In this document: piece after piece, positions 28,726 to 39,400 of the stretch | How positions within the stretch are numbered: position 1 is the first letter of the stretch | How the letters are laid out: the number at the start of each line of letters is the position of its first letter | From: CAWJMN01 sp963844055 | GTDB taxonomy: Bacteria; Planctomycetota; Planctomycetia; Pirellulales; Pirellulaceae | Length of the DNA: 64,000 nucleotides | NCBI GenBank assembly: GCA_963844055.1 | Contig: CAWJMN010000001.1 | Location: 2,542,001 to 2,606,000 of the forward strand | Reading direction: 5' to 3' | Notes under the pieces: generated by a model | What the model was told of the DNA's origin: nothing | Seen by the model: the letters and a program-made list of their open reading frames with translations, nothing else | Database searches by the model: none | Position numbers and translations under genes: made by a program

Positions 28726-30546
28726 CTAGCGGCCGTTACGACGGTCTTGCTTTTCAAGCGTGAACCGGGCGATCAGCTTCTGGAGCTGCGAAGCCATCTT
28801 CGACAGGTCGAGGGCAGACTTTTGCGTATCCGAAGCACCCCGAGTGGTGCTTTGAGCGGCGTCGGCAACGCTGGTGATGTTCTGAGCGATCTCACCGCTT
28901 CCCTTGGCTGCTTCGGCAACGTTGCGACCGATCTCATTAACCGTCGCGGTCTGTTCTTCAACAGCACTCGAGATGGTGTTGGAGGTGTCGCTGATCATGC
29001 CAATGATCTCGCTGATTCGCTTGATGGCATCGACTGCACTCGAAGTGTCCTTTTGGATGGCTTCGATTTTTTGGCTGATGTCTTCGGTTGCCTTGGCGGT
29101 TTCCTTGGCCAGTTCTTTGACCTCGTTGGCGACCACAGCAAACCCCTTGCCGGCTTCACCAGCACGGGCGGCTTCAATCGTGGCATTGAGAGCCAGCAAG
29201 TTGGTTTGTTCGGCGATCGAAGTAATCACCTTAACCACCTTGCCGATTTCACAGCTGCTCAGACCAAGCTGAGAGATGATGCCATTGGTCTTGCTGGCCA
29301 CTTCCACCGCTTGCTGGGCAACGCGGGCGGCTTCATTCGAGTTGCCGGCGATTTCGCGGATGCTGGCACCCATTTCTTCCACACCAGTAGCAACGGTTTG
29401 AACGTTGGCACTTACTTGTTCCGAGGCTGCGGCAACAAGGGTGGCTTGGTTAGAGGTCTCTTCGGCATTGCTTCCCATTTCCTTGCTGACACCGGTCAGT
29501 TCTTCGGCAGCACCACCCAGTTGCAGGGCGGTTTCGCCGATGGACAGGATGTTGGCACGCAGGTCGGTGATGAACCGTTGCAAGCCATTTCCCATCTGGC
29601 CAATGGCATCGTCCCCCAGGACGGTGATTTCGGCGGTCAAGTCGCCAGCGGCAGCGGAATTAACGACCGACAGCATGCTGTCGACCTTGCGCTTCAGGTC
29701 GGCGGCATTGTCTGCTTCACGCTGAGCGCTTTCCTTGGCGTCTTGTTCCATCTTGAGTCGCTTGGTCACTACTTCCCACGTAACCATCGAACCGGCAAAG
29801 TTCTTGTGTTCGTCGTAGATAGGGCTGACGAGCAAGTCGAGAGTTTCGGCAGCGATCTGAATGTTCGTGCGGTGCGGAAGATTCTTGGGGTCAGACAACA
29901 TCTTGCGTTGATGTTCAGGACGCTTGTGGAAGATGTCGATCGATTGGCCAATCAAGCGGTCAGCCTTGATCGGTAGCAAGTGCTCGATTTCCTTCAGGGT
30001 CTTGAAGGTGGCGGAGTTGGCGTAGGTGATGTTAAAGTCGCGGTCAGCAAACATCACATTGATGGGAGCTTGTTCCATCATCGAGCGAACTTGAGCGGCC
30101 TCAGCACGTGCCTTGGCGATTTGCGTGATGTCGCTGGCGAACTTTACAACCTTTACCAGACGGCCGGAGGCGTCGGCAATTGGGTTGTAAGAGGCCTGAA
30201 TGACAATCTCCTTGCCGCCTTTACCAACTCGCTTGTATTCGCCTGGCAGGTTTTCGCCACGGTTCAGGCGAGCCCAGAATTCTCGGTATTCGCTCGAGTT
30301 CTTAAAGGCCTCGGAGACAAACATGCTGTGATGTCGTCCCGTGATTTCCTCCAGGGTATATCCAAGTGTAGTGAGGAAGTTGTTATTGGCGGTAACGATC
30401 GTGCCATCCATCTCGAATTCGATGACGGCTTGCGACTTGCCGATCGCTTCGAGTATGGCGGCTTCTTCCGAATACCGCTTTTTGGCAGCAGTGACTTTTG
30501 CTGTTGCGGTCTTGGCTTTTGCAGGACGGGATTTCGTTTGTAACAT
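28726..30546 (-). CDS. Soluble PAS-domain chemoreceptor (methyl-accepting chemotaxis protein)
   Basis: 606 residues with no membrane span: a Lys/Ala-rich N-terminus, PAS domain 1 (about 28-145; GYTLEEITGRHHSMF and PIADASGRLVKVVKFASD), PAS domain 2 (about 150-265), a HAMP-like linker (VNSAAAGDLTAEITV) and a C-terminal signalling helix bundle with the conserved hairpin tip IAEQTNLLALNATIEAARAGE. It therefore probably senses an intracellular cue such as redox or a small ligand. No C-terminal pentapeptide. It sits between cheW and cheY, making this a self-contained cluster. Confidence 0.9.
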   Translation of the reverse strand: MLQTKSRPAKAKTATAKVTAAKKRYSEEAAILEAIGKSQAVIEFEMDGTIVTANNNFLTTLGYTLEEITGRHHSMFVSEAFKNSSEYREFWARLNRGENLPGEYKRVGKGGKEIVIQASYNPIADASGRLVKVVKFASDITQIAKARAEAAQVRSMMEQAPINVMFADRDFNITYANSATFKTLKEIEHLLPIKADRLIGQSIDIFHKRPEHQRKMLSDPKNLPHRTNIQIAAETLDLLVSPIYDEHKNFAGSMVTWEVVTKRLKMEQDAKESAQREADNAADLKRKVDSMLSVVNSAAAGDLTAEITVLGDDAIGQMGNGLQRFITDLRANILSIGETALQLGGAAEELTGVSKEMGSNAEETSNQATLVAAASEQVSANVQTVATGVEEMGASIREIAGNSNEAARVAQQAVEVASKTNGIISQLGLSSCEIGKVVKVITSIAEQTNLLALNATIEAARAGEAGKGFAVVANEVKELAKETAKATEDISQKIEAIQKDTSSAVDAIKRISEIIGMISDTSNTISSAVEEQTATVNEIGRNVAEAAKGSGEIAQNITSVADAAQSTTRGASDTQKSALDLSKMASQLQKLIARFTLEKQDRRNGR

Positions 30547-30634
30547 GACAGGCTCCGGGAAGGTGAGGGTACGGGTCAGACGGGTAAATAATCAAGTCGC
30601 CGGAGCCTTAACTCCGGAGGTGAACTTGGACTGG

Positions 30635-31087
30635 TTAAGCCGCAGATGCAATGGCATCCTCGGGCACTTGGGTAGCGAGTTCAGTGTCTAAAACCAGGAG
30701 CAAACGCCCCTCCAGCTTGTAGGCACCAAGGATGAGTGTGCGGGCTTCACCCCGCAATGTTTCCGGGGTGTTTTCAAAAAGGTCGGCAGCGACTTCTTGG
30801 ACGTCGCCGATCTCGTCGACAAGCAGGCTGACGATTCCTTCATCGCTTCGCACGACCACGTTCATGGGCAGGCGATCCGCAGGTCGCTCGGCCAAGCCGA
30901 GGCGACGACGAAGGTCGATGGCCGTTACAATTTGGCCACGAAGGTTGATCAGTCCGCTGACGACGTTGGAGGCTAGTGGCACTCGCGTCATCTCTTGATA
31001 GCGGATTACTTCTTGAACTCGCTTTACCTCAACGCCAAAGAACAGGCCGTCGAGGTAGAACGTGCAATATTGTTGGGAGGTGGTCAT
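30635..31087 (-). CDS. cheW: Chemotaxis adaptor protein CheW
   Basis: 150 residues: a single SH3-like CheW domain with FYLDGLFFGVEVKRVQEVI, GLINLRGQIVTAIDLR and GIVSLLVDEIGDVQEV. It couples chemoreceptors to CheA. Located 24 bases after cheA and 88 bases before mcp. A short inverted repeat CCGGAG/CTCCGG (30600-30617) lies between cheW and mcp. Confidence 0.93.
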   Translation of the reverse strand: MTTSQQYCTFYLDGLFFGVEVKRVQEVIRYQEMTRVPLASNVVSGLINLRGQIVTAIDLRRRLGLAERPADRLPMNVVVRSDEGIVSLLVDEIGDVQEVAADLFENTPETLRGEARTLILGAYKLEGRLLLVLDTELATQVPEDAIASAA

Positions 31088-31111
31088 GGGGGAGTCCCTT
31101 TATGGATTTAC

Positions 31112-33421
31112 TTAGGCGATTTGCGAGGATTCGAAGAACGTCGGGTCGTATCGCCGAATGATGGTTGGAAGATTCAGCAGGTCGGTCACTCGGTCTTGAA
31201 TGACTGCCGATGCAACCAAGTCATCATTTTGAGAGCGGCGTTGAACCTCAACACTGGCATCAACAATGTCGGCAATTCGATCGACAACCAGTCCCACGCT
31301 TCGGCCGTGAGCGCTGTAGACCACGACTTGCAATGGGCGGTCGGGATCATGCTGTGAGGGGATGCCAAGTACTTCGCAGAGGCGAACCAATGGCAAGATC
31401 TGTCCGCGATACTGAACCACTTCTTGATGGTCAGCCCGTTCAATTTGCGACGCAGGAATTTCTTCTAGGCGAGACACCATCGAGATCGGAAGAGCTACGC
31501 GGCGATCACCCAGTGCCAAGATCAGCAGCGTTTGGCGATTGCCTGTTTGGTCATGATTGTTGGCGGCATGCTTTGCCATCGTGCGGTCACGAACTTCTGG
31601 CACAACTTTGGCTCGCTGAGCGGTTCCGAGCACATCCAGAATCAGAGCTACTTGGCCGTCGCCCATAATGGTCGAGCCCGCATAGACAGGGATTCCCTTG
31701 AGTTGTTTGCTTAGCGGCTTGACGACGATTTCTTCGGTATCGTTAATGGAATCAACAATCAGGCCAAACTGCCGGTCATCAGCCCTGAGCACAACGATGT
31801 TGACAACCCCGCTGCTATCGGCAGAAGCTGGCGTCTCTTCCAGCCCCAGTTCACGTCGCAGGTGTACGATTGGCAGTAACTGTCCGCGAAGTCGATAGAC
31901 AGGAGCACCGTGGATGCGTTCGATTCCCTTGATCGCTTCACTTCCTTCCAGTCGCACCAGCTCCAGCAGGCTAACTTGTGGGATGGCATAGCGATCGCCA
32001 CCACAGGTGACGACCAGGGCAGGAATGATGGCAAGCGTTAGTGGAATCTTCAGTTTGACGGTCGTGCCTCGGCCGAGTTGGCTTTGGATATCTACCGTGC
32101 CACCGATCTTTTCGACGTTGGTCTTTACAACATCCATGCCGACGCCACGGCCAGAGACATTGGTAACCTTGACGGCCGTGGAAAATCCCGGTGCGAAGAT
32201 GAGCATGGCAGCGTCGCGATCGCTTAGTCGCAAGGCTTGGTCTTGCGAAACAAGGCCTTTTTCTACACCTTTTTGGCGAATACGATCTAGGTTGAGGCCG
32301 CCGCCGTCATCCGTAATTTCGATGTTGACCTGGCCCCCTTCATGGAAGGCACGCAGAAGCAAACAACCTTCGCGTGGCTTGCCATTCTTTACGCGTTCAT
32401 CCGGAGTTTCGACACCGTGGTCAACCGAATTACGTACCAAGTGCGTTAGAGGATCTTTGATGGCTTCGACAATCGTCTTGTCGAGTTCCGTTCCTTCGCC
32501 TTCCATCTCAATCCGCATCTCTTTGCCACATTGCAGGGCAAGGTCGCGGACCACGCGAGGAAACTTGCTCCAGATGTTGCCGATAGGCTGCATCCGGGTT
32601 TTCATGACCCCTTCTTGGAGTTCCGTGGTGATGAGGTTAAGTCGCTGCGAAGTGCTAACAAAGGTGGAATCCTTGAGCGTTCCTGTGAACTGCAGAATCT
32701 GATTGCGAGCGAGAACTAGTTCGCCAACTTGATTCATGAGCTTGTCAAGCAAGCTAACGTCAACACGAATGCTGGCGTCTGCCAGGCGGCTATCGTGCTG
32801 GGTCTTCAGGGCTTCTGTGACATGTTCGGGTTTGACTTCGCCACGATCAACGAGGATTTCGCCAATCTTGCGAGTGTCACCCTCCATTTGCGACTGAAGT
32901 GCAGCATCGACCCCCTTCGTGGTCGTGACCATATCGTCACGTAGGATCTCGCCAAGCCGTTTTGTGCCGGGGACAACGCCAGTTATAGAGGCGTCATCGG
33001 CGGGGACTGCTTCAGGGGCGGTTGGGGCGACAGCTTCGGGTTGCTGCAACTGGGTAAGACGATTGCGTAGGCTTGAGTAGTCGGCTTCTCCTTCATTTCC
33101 GATCTCTTCGATGCTTTCTAGCATCTGTCGGATGGCATCCACCTGTGCAAGCAAGCCGCTGGTGATGTCTGGGTTGAGAAGCAAATCGCCGTCACGCAAT
33201 TTACAAAGCAGGTTCTCGCCGACGTGAGCGAGTGCCTCTAGCTTGCCGAAACCCAGGAACCCGCAAGTTCCCTTGATGGTATGAATCGTTCGAAAGATGC
33301 TGCTAAGCAAGTCGCGTGACCGCGGATCTTGCTCTAGCGCCACGAGGTCTCGATCCAGCTGATCGAGGTTCTCGTGACTCTCGACCAAAAACTCTTTGAC
33401 GATTTCGAGGGACTCTTCCAT
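31112..33421 (-). CDS. cheA: Chemotaxis histidine kinase CheA with an MshEN-like insert and two CheW-like domains
   Basis: 769 residues from ATG 33421 (AAGGCGGAAG upstream); a GTG at 33475 is less likely. P1/Hpt has the phosphorylated His in TIHTIKGTCGFLGF (about residue 47). P3 is the dimer helices; P4 is the ATPase with NSVDHGVE and DDGGGLN; P5 follows. Two features are unusual. Between P1 and P3, where P2 normally binds CheY/CheB, residues 155-178 and 185-208 are two tandem 24-residue motifs (RLGEIL...ALQSQ and KIGEILVDRG...ALKTQ) like the c-di-GMP-binding MshEN domain. At the C-terminus a second CheW-like domain (about 630-760) follows P5. First gene of the cluster. Confidence 0.92.
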   Translation of the reverse strand: MEESLEIVKEFLVESHENLDQLDRDLVALEQDPRSRDLLSSIFRTIHTIKGTCGFLGFGKLEALAHVGENLLCKLRDGDLLLNPDITSGLLAQVDAIRQMLESIEEIGNEGEADYSSLRNRLTQLQQPEAVAPTAPEAVPADDASITGVVPGTKRLGEILRDDMVTTTKGVDAALQSQMEGDTRKIGEILVDRGEVKPEHVTEALKTQHDSRLADASIRVDVSLLDKLMNQVGELVLARNQILQFTGTLKDSTFVSTSQRLNLITTELQEGVMKTRMQPIGNIWSKFPRVVRDLALQCGKEMRIEMEGEGTELDKTIVEAIKDPLTHLVRNSVDHGVETPDERVKNGKPREGCLLLRAFHEGGQVNIEITDDGGGLNLDRIRQKGVEKGLVSQDQALRLSDRDAAMLIFAPGFSTAVKVTNVSGRGVGMDVVKTNVEKIGGTVDIQSQLGRGTTVKLKIPLTLAIIPALVVTCGGDRYAIPQVSLLELVRLEGSEAIKGIERIHGAPVYRLRGQLLPIVHLRRELGLEETPASADSSGVVNIVVLRADDRQFGLIVDSINDTEEIVVKPLSKQLKGIPVYAGSTIMGDGQVALILDVLGTAQRAKVVPEVRDRTMAKHAANNHDQTGNRQTLLILALGDRRVALPISMVSRLEEIPASQIERADHQEVVQYRGQILPLVRLCEVLGIPSQHDPDRPLQVVVYSAHGRSVGLVVDRIADIVDASVEVQRRSQNDDLVASAVIQDRVTDLLNLPTIIRRYDPTFFESSQIA

Positions 33422-33770
33422 GGCTTCCGCCTTCAAGTATCCGGGGGAGGATCGATTGGTTTGCACAAAATGCACAAACTGGACTGTTTAAACGACAAGA
33501 GTAAATAGCACAGAATCTACTATCAGGCGTAAAAAATATTTGCCTTTACCTCCCTAGTGGTGGTGGCAACGATTTTGCAAAGGGCGCTTTGCCAGGCCCG
33601 CGAGAGCGGCGCAATTTTGAAAAAATAGCTAAAGCAGGCAAAGAATGCTGACGATTCCGGCTAGGAAGGGAGGCTGTGTAAACAGGCTTTGCCTACCCAG
33701 GACAGGAAATCTGTGCGATTTTCGCCTGCCGTGTTCAATAGGCCGTCGCAGTCAATGGAGTGAACTCAAC
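33422..33770. other. Divergent intergenic region, cheA and DUF420 genes
   Basis: No gene seen. It should contain the promoters for the chemotaxis operon (minus) and the DUF420 gene (plus). The middle (33520-33545) is AT-rich with an A-run; I could not assign a convincing -35/-10 pair on either strand. Confidence 0.4.
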
Positions 33771-34256
33771 ATGGACTATTCCGGGATCAACGGGTTTCTA
33801 GGAACCCGGGCGTCGATCATGCTCGACGTGGTCTTTTTGGCGATGTTCGCCGTGATTCCCGTGATGGGATGGAGCATTTGGCTAGTAAAAGCCAAGCGAA
33901 ACTATGCCTTGCACAAACTCGTGCAGCTGACGCTGGGGATTGTTTTGCTGGCCGCCGTCACCCTATTTGAAGTGGACATGCGGTTCATGACAAACTGGCG
34001 CGAGCGAGCGGCCGAGTCTCCCTACTTCAATTCGTGTGTCTTCCCGAGCCTTTACTTGCACCTGTTCTTTGCGGTTCCGACAGCACTGATATGGATCTTC
34101 GTGATCGTTCAGGCGTTACGTAACTTCCCGTCGCCGCCCGTTCCTGGTCCATACAGCAAGGTTCACCGCATGTGGGCTTGGATCGCTACCGTAGAGATGA
34201 CAGCCACTGCCGTCACGGGATGGATCTTTTACTACTTGGCCTTCGTTGCGAAGTAG
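33771..34256 (+). CDS. DUF420 family membrane protein
   Basis: 161 residues from ATG 33771 (GGAG ten bases upstream); an ATG 126 bases earlier would add 42 residues without family resemblance. It has four membrane spans, beginning MLDVVFLAMFAVIPVMGWS, and conserved polar residues within or beside them (HKLVQLTLG, YLHLFFAVPT, KVHRMWAW). DUF420 proteins are often linked to cytochrome oxidase loci, but no oxidase gene is present in this window. Function unknown. Confidence 0.78.
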   Translation: MDYSGINGFLGTRASIMLDVVFLAMFAVIPVMGWSIWLVKAKRNYALHKLVQLTLGIVLLAAVTLFEVDMRFMTNWRERAAESPYFNSCVFPSLYLHLFFAVPTALIWIFVIVQALRNFPSPPVPGPYSKVHRMWAWIATVEMTATAVTGWIFYYLAFVAK

Positions 34257-34284
34257 TGCTGTACAAAGAATCCGATTCAATAGT

Positions 34285-34328
34285 AAGAGCCGCCCGATCA
34301 TCAATAGATGACAGGGGCGGCTCTTTTT
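34285..34328 (+). terminator. Intrinsic terminator of the DUF420 gene
   Basis: AAGAGCCGCCC (34285-34295) and GGGCGGCTCTT (34315-34325) form a perfect 11-base stem followed by TTTTT on the plus strand. It lies between convergent genes; the minus-strand side has only a weak T-tract. Confidence 0.85.
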
Positions 34329-34355
34329 GTAGCGATGGTATTGTTCCAGCCAATC

Positions 34356-36011
34356 TTAGAAGTCCAACTGAACGCGGCCGACAAACAGGTCGGCATCACT
34401 GTATCCACGTGCCGTGTTGTCAAGCATGGCATGAATGTAGTTGAACTGTAACTTGGAGTGTACGTTCAGGAACCAAGTGACACCCAAGGTCACATCCTGT
34501 AGTACGCCGTTACCAGCCTTGCTGGTAGTGGTGAAGGTGTTCGTGGCCGAGTTGTAGTAGTGGCCATCCAACGACGCAGGGTTGCGAAGGTCGACAACCG
34601 AATATCGGCCAGCAACTTCCCACGCACCCCAGCCGCAAATGCCATCACGCTTCAGCGGAATGAAATCGGTATAGGGAACCAGCTTTCCAAGCGTACCATT
34701 CTTTTTGTCGTACACACGATGTTCGCCCGTCAAGCGATAGGCAATCATCGCCGAGCCACCTTGGTAGGTAACTGGGCCAGCCACACTTTCAACCACGGTC
34801 GCCATGTATTCGGCAGTGACTCCAACTGGTCCACTTTGAGCCACGGTTTCCAGACCGAACAGGTTGAAGTAATTGGCTTCATAGCGGCCCGTATCGACAA
34901 ACGCTGGCGTGCCATTGACCGCGCTGCCAAAGCTACCACCCAGTTCGGAATAACCCAATTGGCCAAATTCAGGCGTTGTGCGGGCTTGATAGAAAGGCCG
35001 CGGGCTGCCTGCGTTTCCGCTGGTGCCGCTGCCGATTGCATCATTGGCCCCCAGCATACTGAAGTTGTAGCCACCGCCGACGTGCCAAAGGTAGCGATCG
35101 TCCGCTGCTTCATCGTAATGCAAGAGATGAGTTGCGCACGAGGAGAACGAATACCCGCCTAGATCACCAAAGTCGGTCGCGTATCGATTGTCTCCAAGCG
35201 GTGCATTGTTGAACCCACCTGTTCGGTACACGCTATACGTCAACGCCGTCATTTCATTTTCCGACAAATTGGCGGACGAAATGCCAACTCGGCGGAAAGG
35301 AACCATTGCCAAAAACGGCAGGGATCGTTCCAGGAACGTCAAGTTGCGAAAGCCCGTAAGCGAGTCGACGCTAAACGGTTGGCAAAATTGACCAACGCGT
35401 ACCGTTCCAAAGATTGGCAGGTTGCCTTGCTCAAGGTAGTTATCAAAAAAGCTTGGACGTCCCGCAGTCGCAAAGTCCACTTCGAGCTGATAGGCCGAGA
35501 ACTCAGCGATCTTGCCGTTTACTGCTAAACGCAAGCGGCGAAAGCCAGTTCCATCTTGGGCGTCGCCGACGGTCGCACGATTTGCCGCACTTTGCGAATA
35601 GTAGGCCGTGTCGAGCTGGGTAAAGCCTGTAATCTTGTGTGTTGGGAATGCCGCAGCCTTCTTTGCGTCGGCTTCATCCTTTTTCTTAAGCTTCTTTTCG
35701 GTCTCGGCCAAGCGATCCGACAGCTTTTTGAGCTGAGCCCTAATATCGGCGTCAGACCCGTCCGCAAAGGCAACCGGTTCCACCTGATCCATGTTCTCTT
35801 GGAAGGAATAGGTGGCTTCGGGCGACGAGGCTTCCTCTTGGGAGGCGTCTTCGGGAAGATGTACGACGGTCCCTGTAGTTGCGGGTTCGCTAAAGTTGGT
35901 TGTTGGAAACAGAGGGCCGTCAGACTCTTGCGCAAACGCAGAGGCGGCATGTGCTGCCCCCAGCGCGGAGGAGAGCAGGGCGGCAAGTATCCAACTTTTC
36001 GTTATGCGCAT
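34356..36011 (-). CDS. OprO/OprP-like phosphate-selective porin
   Basis: 551 residues with a signal peptide ending near HAASAFAQ. A coiled-coil segment (about 90-118, LKKLSDRLAETEKKLKKK) precedes a beta-barrel with FRRLRLAVNGKIAEFSAYQL and GTVRVGQFCQPFSVDSLTG and ending VGRVQLDF, with terminal Phe. This matches the O/P porin family, which lets phosphate or polyphosphate cross the outer membrane. The coiled coil may trimerise the porin or bind the cell wall. No Pho box was identified. Confidence 0.85.
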   Translation of the reverse strand: MRITKSWILAALLSSALGAAHAASAFAQESDGPLFPTTNFSEPATTGTVVHLPEDASQEEASSPEATYSFQENMDQVEPVAFADGSDADIRAQLKKLSDRLAETEKKLKKKDEADAKKAAAFPTHKITGFTQLDTAYYSQSAANRATVGDAQDGTGFRRLRLAVNGKIAEFSAYQLEVDFATAGRPSFFDNYLEQGNLPIFGTVRVGQFCQPFSVDSLTGFRNLTFLERSLPFLAMVPFRRVGISSANLSENEMTALTYSVYRTGGFNNAPLGDNRYATDFGDLGGYSFSSCATHLLHYDEAADDRYLWHVGGGYNFSMLGANDAIGSGTSGNAGSPRPFYQARTTPEFGQLGYSELGGSFGSAVNGTPAFVDTGRYEANYFNLFGLETVAQSGPVGVTAEYMATVVESVAGPVTYQGGSAMIAYRLTGEHRVYDKKNGTLGKLVPYTDFIPLKRDGICGWGAWEVAGRYSVVDLRNPASLDGHYYNSATNTFTTTSKAGNGVLQDVTLGVTWFLNVHSKLQFNYIHAMLDNTARGYSDADLFVGRVQLDF

Positions 36012-36401
36012 GGTGAGGGTACCGGCAAGTGGAAAGGCGTCCTCTTGGAATTCAAGTTGGACTCAGCATTTTGTGTGCTGCCTCCCGTTGACGGGTCGGC
36101 GGGAACAATCGGACTCTTAGGTACGTTCGGTACAACCTGACGCCGTACTTGAAGAAAATCCGCTACCTTCCCTACCTTCACCAAGGTCACTAGAGATGGG
36201 AATAATGCTTGCAATGCGTAGAACTGGCGGGTACTTAGTGTGGTTGTCGCGCTGGATGGGAGGAATACTGGGTGGAAAACTGGCGAAGAACGAGGAATTT
36301 CGCGTGACACTTTTCCGTGAACGGGTCCTATTAAGCTAGGGCCATGCTGCAGAGCGATAGGGTCAACCCAAGTGAACCTCCCCCATAAAACGAGCTAGTC
36401 C
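36012..36401. other. Divergent intergenic region, porin and kinase genes
   Basis: No convincing gene. A 102-codon minus-strand frame (36002-36310) overlaps the porin start but has no ribosome site or recognisable domain. GTACGTTCGGTAC (36121-36133) is a short palindrome of unknown use. Promoters for both genes should lie here. Confidence 0.4.
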
Positions 36402-39400
36402 ATGTCATCCAGTTCCCCAAATCCAGCCGAAGGCCAGAACCCCCAGGGTGGGGCTCCTGATGCGAACTTGGCTGGCAAAGAACTGCACCTTCAGGAAACC
36501 TGCGACTACAGCACCGATGCCGCTGCGCTGGTCCAGATCTTGGATGAGTATCTGGCATGCTTAAAAGCGGGGACAGCACCAAGCCGCACGGAGCTCATGG
36601 GACGCTATCCCGAATATGCAGCTCAGCTAGAGGCCTGTTTGGCCGGCCTGGAGTTCCTGCATGGAGTAGAACAGTCGCCAACTTCCCAGCCGCAACGACT
36701 GGGTGACTTTCAAATCTTGCGAGAAGTCGGACGCGGAGGGATGGGGGCGGTCTTTGAGGCGACGCAGATCTCGTTGGGGCGGCGCGTCGCACTTAAGATC
36801 TTGCGATTTGGTGGAGTCTCTGATCCGGAAGCGATTGAACGGTTTCAGCGCGAGGCAGAAACGATCGCCAAGCTGCATCACACGAATATTGTTCCGGTCT
36901 ATGCCGTGGGAAGCGAGCGGGGCGTCAACTACTACGCAATGCAGTTTATTGAAGGGCAAAGTCTGGCTGAAGTCTTCGCCGCTCGAAAAGCTCCTTTAAA
37001 GTCTTCGCAAGTGGCTGAGTGGGGATTGCAGGCGGCCGAGGCGCTGTCCCATGCACATAAGCGAGGAGTTATTCATCGCGATGTTAAGCCCTCCAATCTG
37101 ATCTTAGACAAAGATGGGAGGCTGTGGCTCACAGATTTTGGATTGGCACGCAGGGCAGGGGATGTGACGCTGAGCCTAACCGGCGCACTACTCGGTACGC
37201 CGCGTTACATGAGCCCCGAGCAAGCGATGGCAGCCCATAAACAGGTGGATCACCGCTCGGATATTTTTAGCCTGGGGACGACGCTCTACGAACTACTCGC
37301 CCAAAAGCCAGCCTTTCAAGGTGACACCCCGCACGATGTGATTCAGCATATTTTGTCGGTAGAGCCAGTCCCTCTTCGTCAGATTGTCCCCACGATTCCG
37401 CGCGACCTGGAGACGATCATCCACAAGTGTTTGGCGAAAGATCCTGTGCGGCGATATGAATCGGCCCATGAACTGGCCGAGGATTTGCGGGCCTTCATCG
37501 AAGGTCGTCCGATCCGTGCTCGGCGAGCAAGTCTTCTTGAGCAAGCGGCACACTGGATCAAGCACCAACAGCGGAGTGTGAAACTGGCAGGAGCTGCTGC
37601 GGCAGTGACCTTGCTCGCCATCACGATGGGAATGGTTAGTTGGTCTAGCTACCAGGCTTGGCGACAATCGTCTTTACGGCTGGAAACCCCGACGGCTCCG
37701 CTTGTGGCAGAGATTCTGCAAAGTTCTGGCGAATCGGTAGCCGTGGAAACGGTGCCGACTCAGCAAGCGGTTGTGTTGCCTGCAGGTGAATATCAGGTGA
37801 GAGCTTCCAAAGAGGGAACGCTTAGCCAAACCTTTGACTTGACGCTAGAACGCGGCAAGGAAGCGAAGCCCTCACTTGAGTTGCGCGATCAAATGCTGTT
37901 TCCGCCGTTTGATTTGGAACGCAGTTTCAGCCTTGTCGATTTGGGAAATGAACATGCCGTGGCGCTGCTCAATAAGGAGGGGCTGGGACTTCGCAGGTGC
38001 ACCGGACCGGCTTTTGGCTGGGGCGTTGCCTTAAAGCCACAATCCTCGCCGCTTCTAGAAAAGTTTCCAGGCTTCCGTTGGGCCTGGAATAGTGGAACCG
38101 AGTCGTATTCTGGGTACGGAACGTATGACATTCGGCCCTGGATTATTCAGCAGTCGTTTGATGCCAACGGCGACGGCACCAGAGATCTTATTGTGGCCGC
38201 TCGACATCAGGCCTGGGTAATGGCAATTTCAGGTGTCGATGGAGCAGTCCTGTGGTTTGAGGGACGTTCCGATTCACTGAAAGAAACACCCAAAGGCATC
38301 GTCTATTACCCATCCTATGCCATCACAAGCGCAGTTCAGAAGGCTCCGCTGGTTGTGCAGGATGCTGATGAAGATGGTGTACCCGACCTTGTGCTGACCT
38401 TTGCCGATGTTGTTTCGGAGACGCATTTTCAAGACACGAACAAACCAAAGCGGCAATGGGTTGAAGCGTTTTCCGGCAAGTCAGGAAAATCCCTCTGGCG
38501 ATACGATATTCCTGAAGAATGGCTCACCTTGCCGCCAGGACAAAAGGTTCCGCTGGAAATGCGATGGTTTTGCCTAAGCTCCTCAGGAATGATGAGCCAC
38601 GGTGGAGGGAGTTGGTTAATTAGTGGGACACATCATCGAGTAAGCCATCCACAATACCTCGAGCGCACAGGAAATCACCTGTATTCGCCGGACGTTCAAT
38701 TGGTAACAGTGGCCAATTCGCAGCGAATCGCCATCGTAGCTGGTGAAAAACTGGCCTGGGTTGAGCCCACCACGGGGAAGCTGTTTGAAGAGCCGCTTTC
38801 GCTGGGGTTGCGTTGCGGCAAGGAACCGCAATGGGCCGATTGCGACGGCGACGGCATTCCAGATCTTGTGATGCTTGTCGAGGTACCGCCTGTTCCGCCG
38901 TCTACCTTACCGCAACCGCAAATTGCTGTTTGGTCCACGGCGAAAAAGCAGTTGCTGTGGGAGAAGAAGTGTGGTGCTGAGTGGCCGCATACTTCAACAT
39001 GGACGACGGAGACCGCAGCTTGGCCGATCGTGACCGATCTGAATGGCGACGGGAAGTCGGAAGTCATTGCCCCCGATGGTCAGTCCAGTTCCGGTTTTTC
39101 GAGTTTTAACGCCAATGGCATTCCTTGGGGAACGATCAAGGCCTGGGCCGGAGATACCGGTACAGAGCTTTGGAGCCGAAAGCTCGTCTCGATGGAGCGT
39201 CAAATCGATTGCATGACGCAGGGTCCAGACATTGATGGCGATGGTCATCGAGAGATTTTTGCGGCAACGCTGGTTGGACAAAAGTGCCTCCTTTATGTCG
39301 ATGCACTTTCGGGAAAGACCGGCGAATCCCTTTGGACCTCCGAACAAGATCCAAAGATAAACGACTCCATATCAAGTCGTTTGGATTTGCTTCGCATGCA

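Noticed and set aside
28747..29976. 409-codon plus-strand open frame opposite the chemoreceptor
   Set aside because: Antisense to a well-supported methyl-accepting protein; no domain of its own.
36002..36310. 102-codon minus-strand open frame upstream of the OprP-like porin
   Set aside because: Overlaps the porin start, lacks a ribosome site and has no family resemblance.
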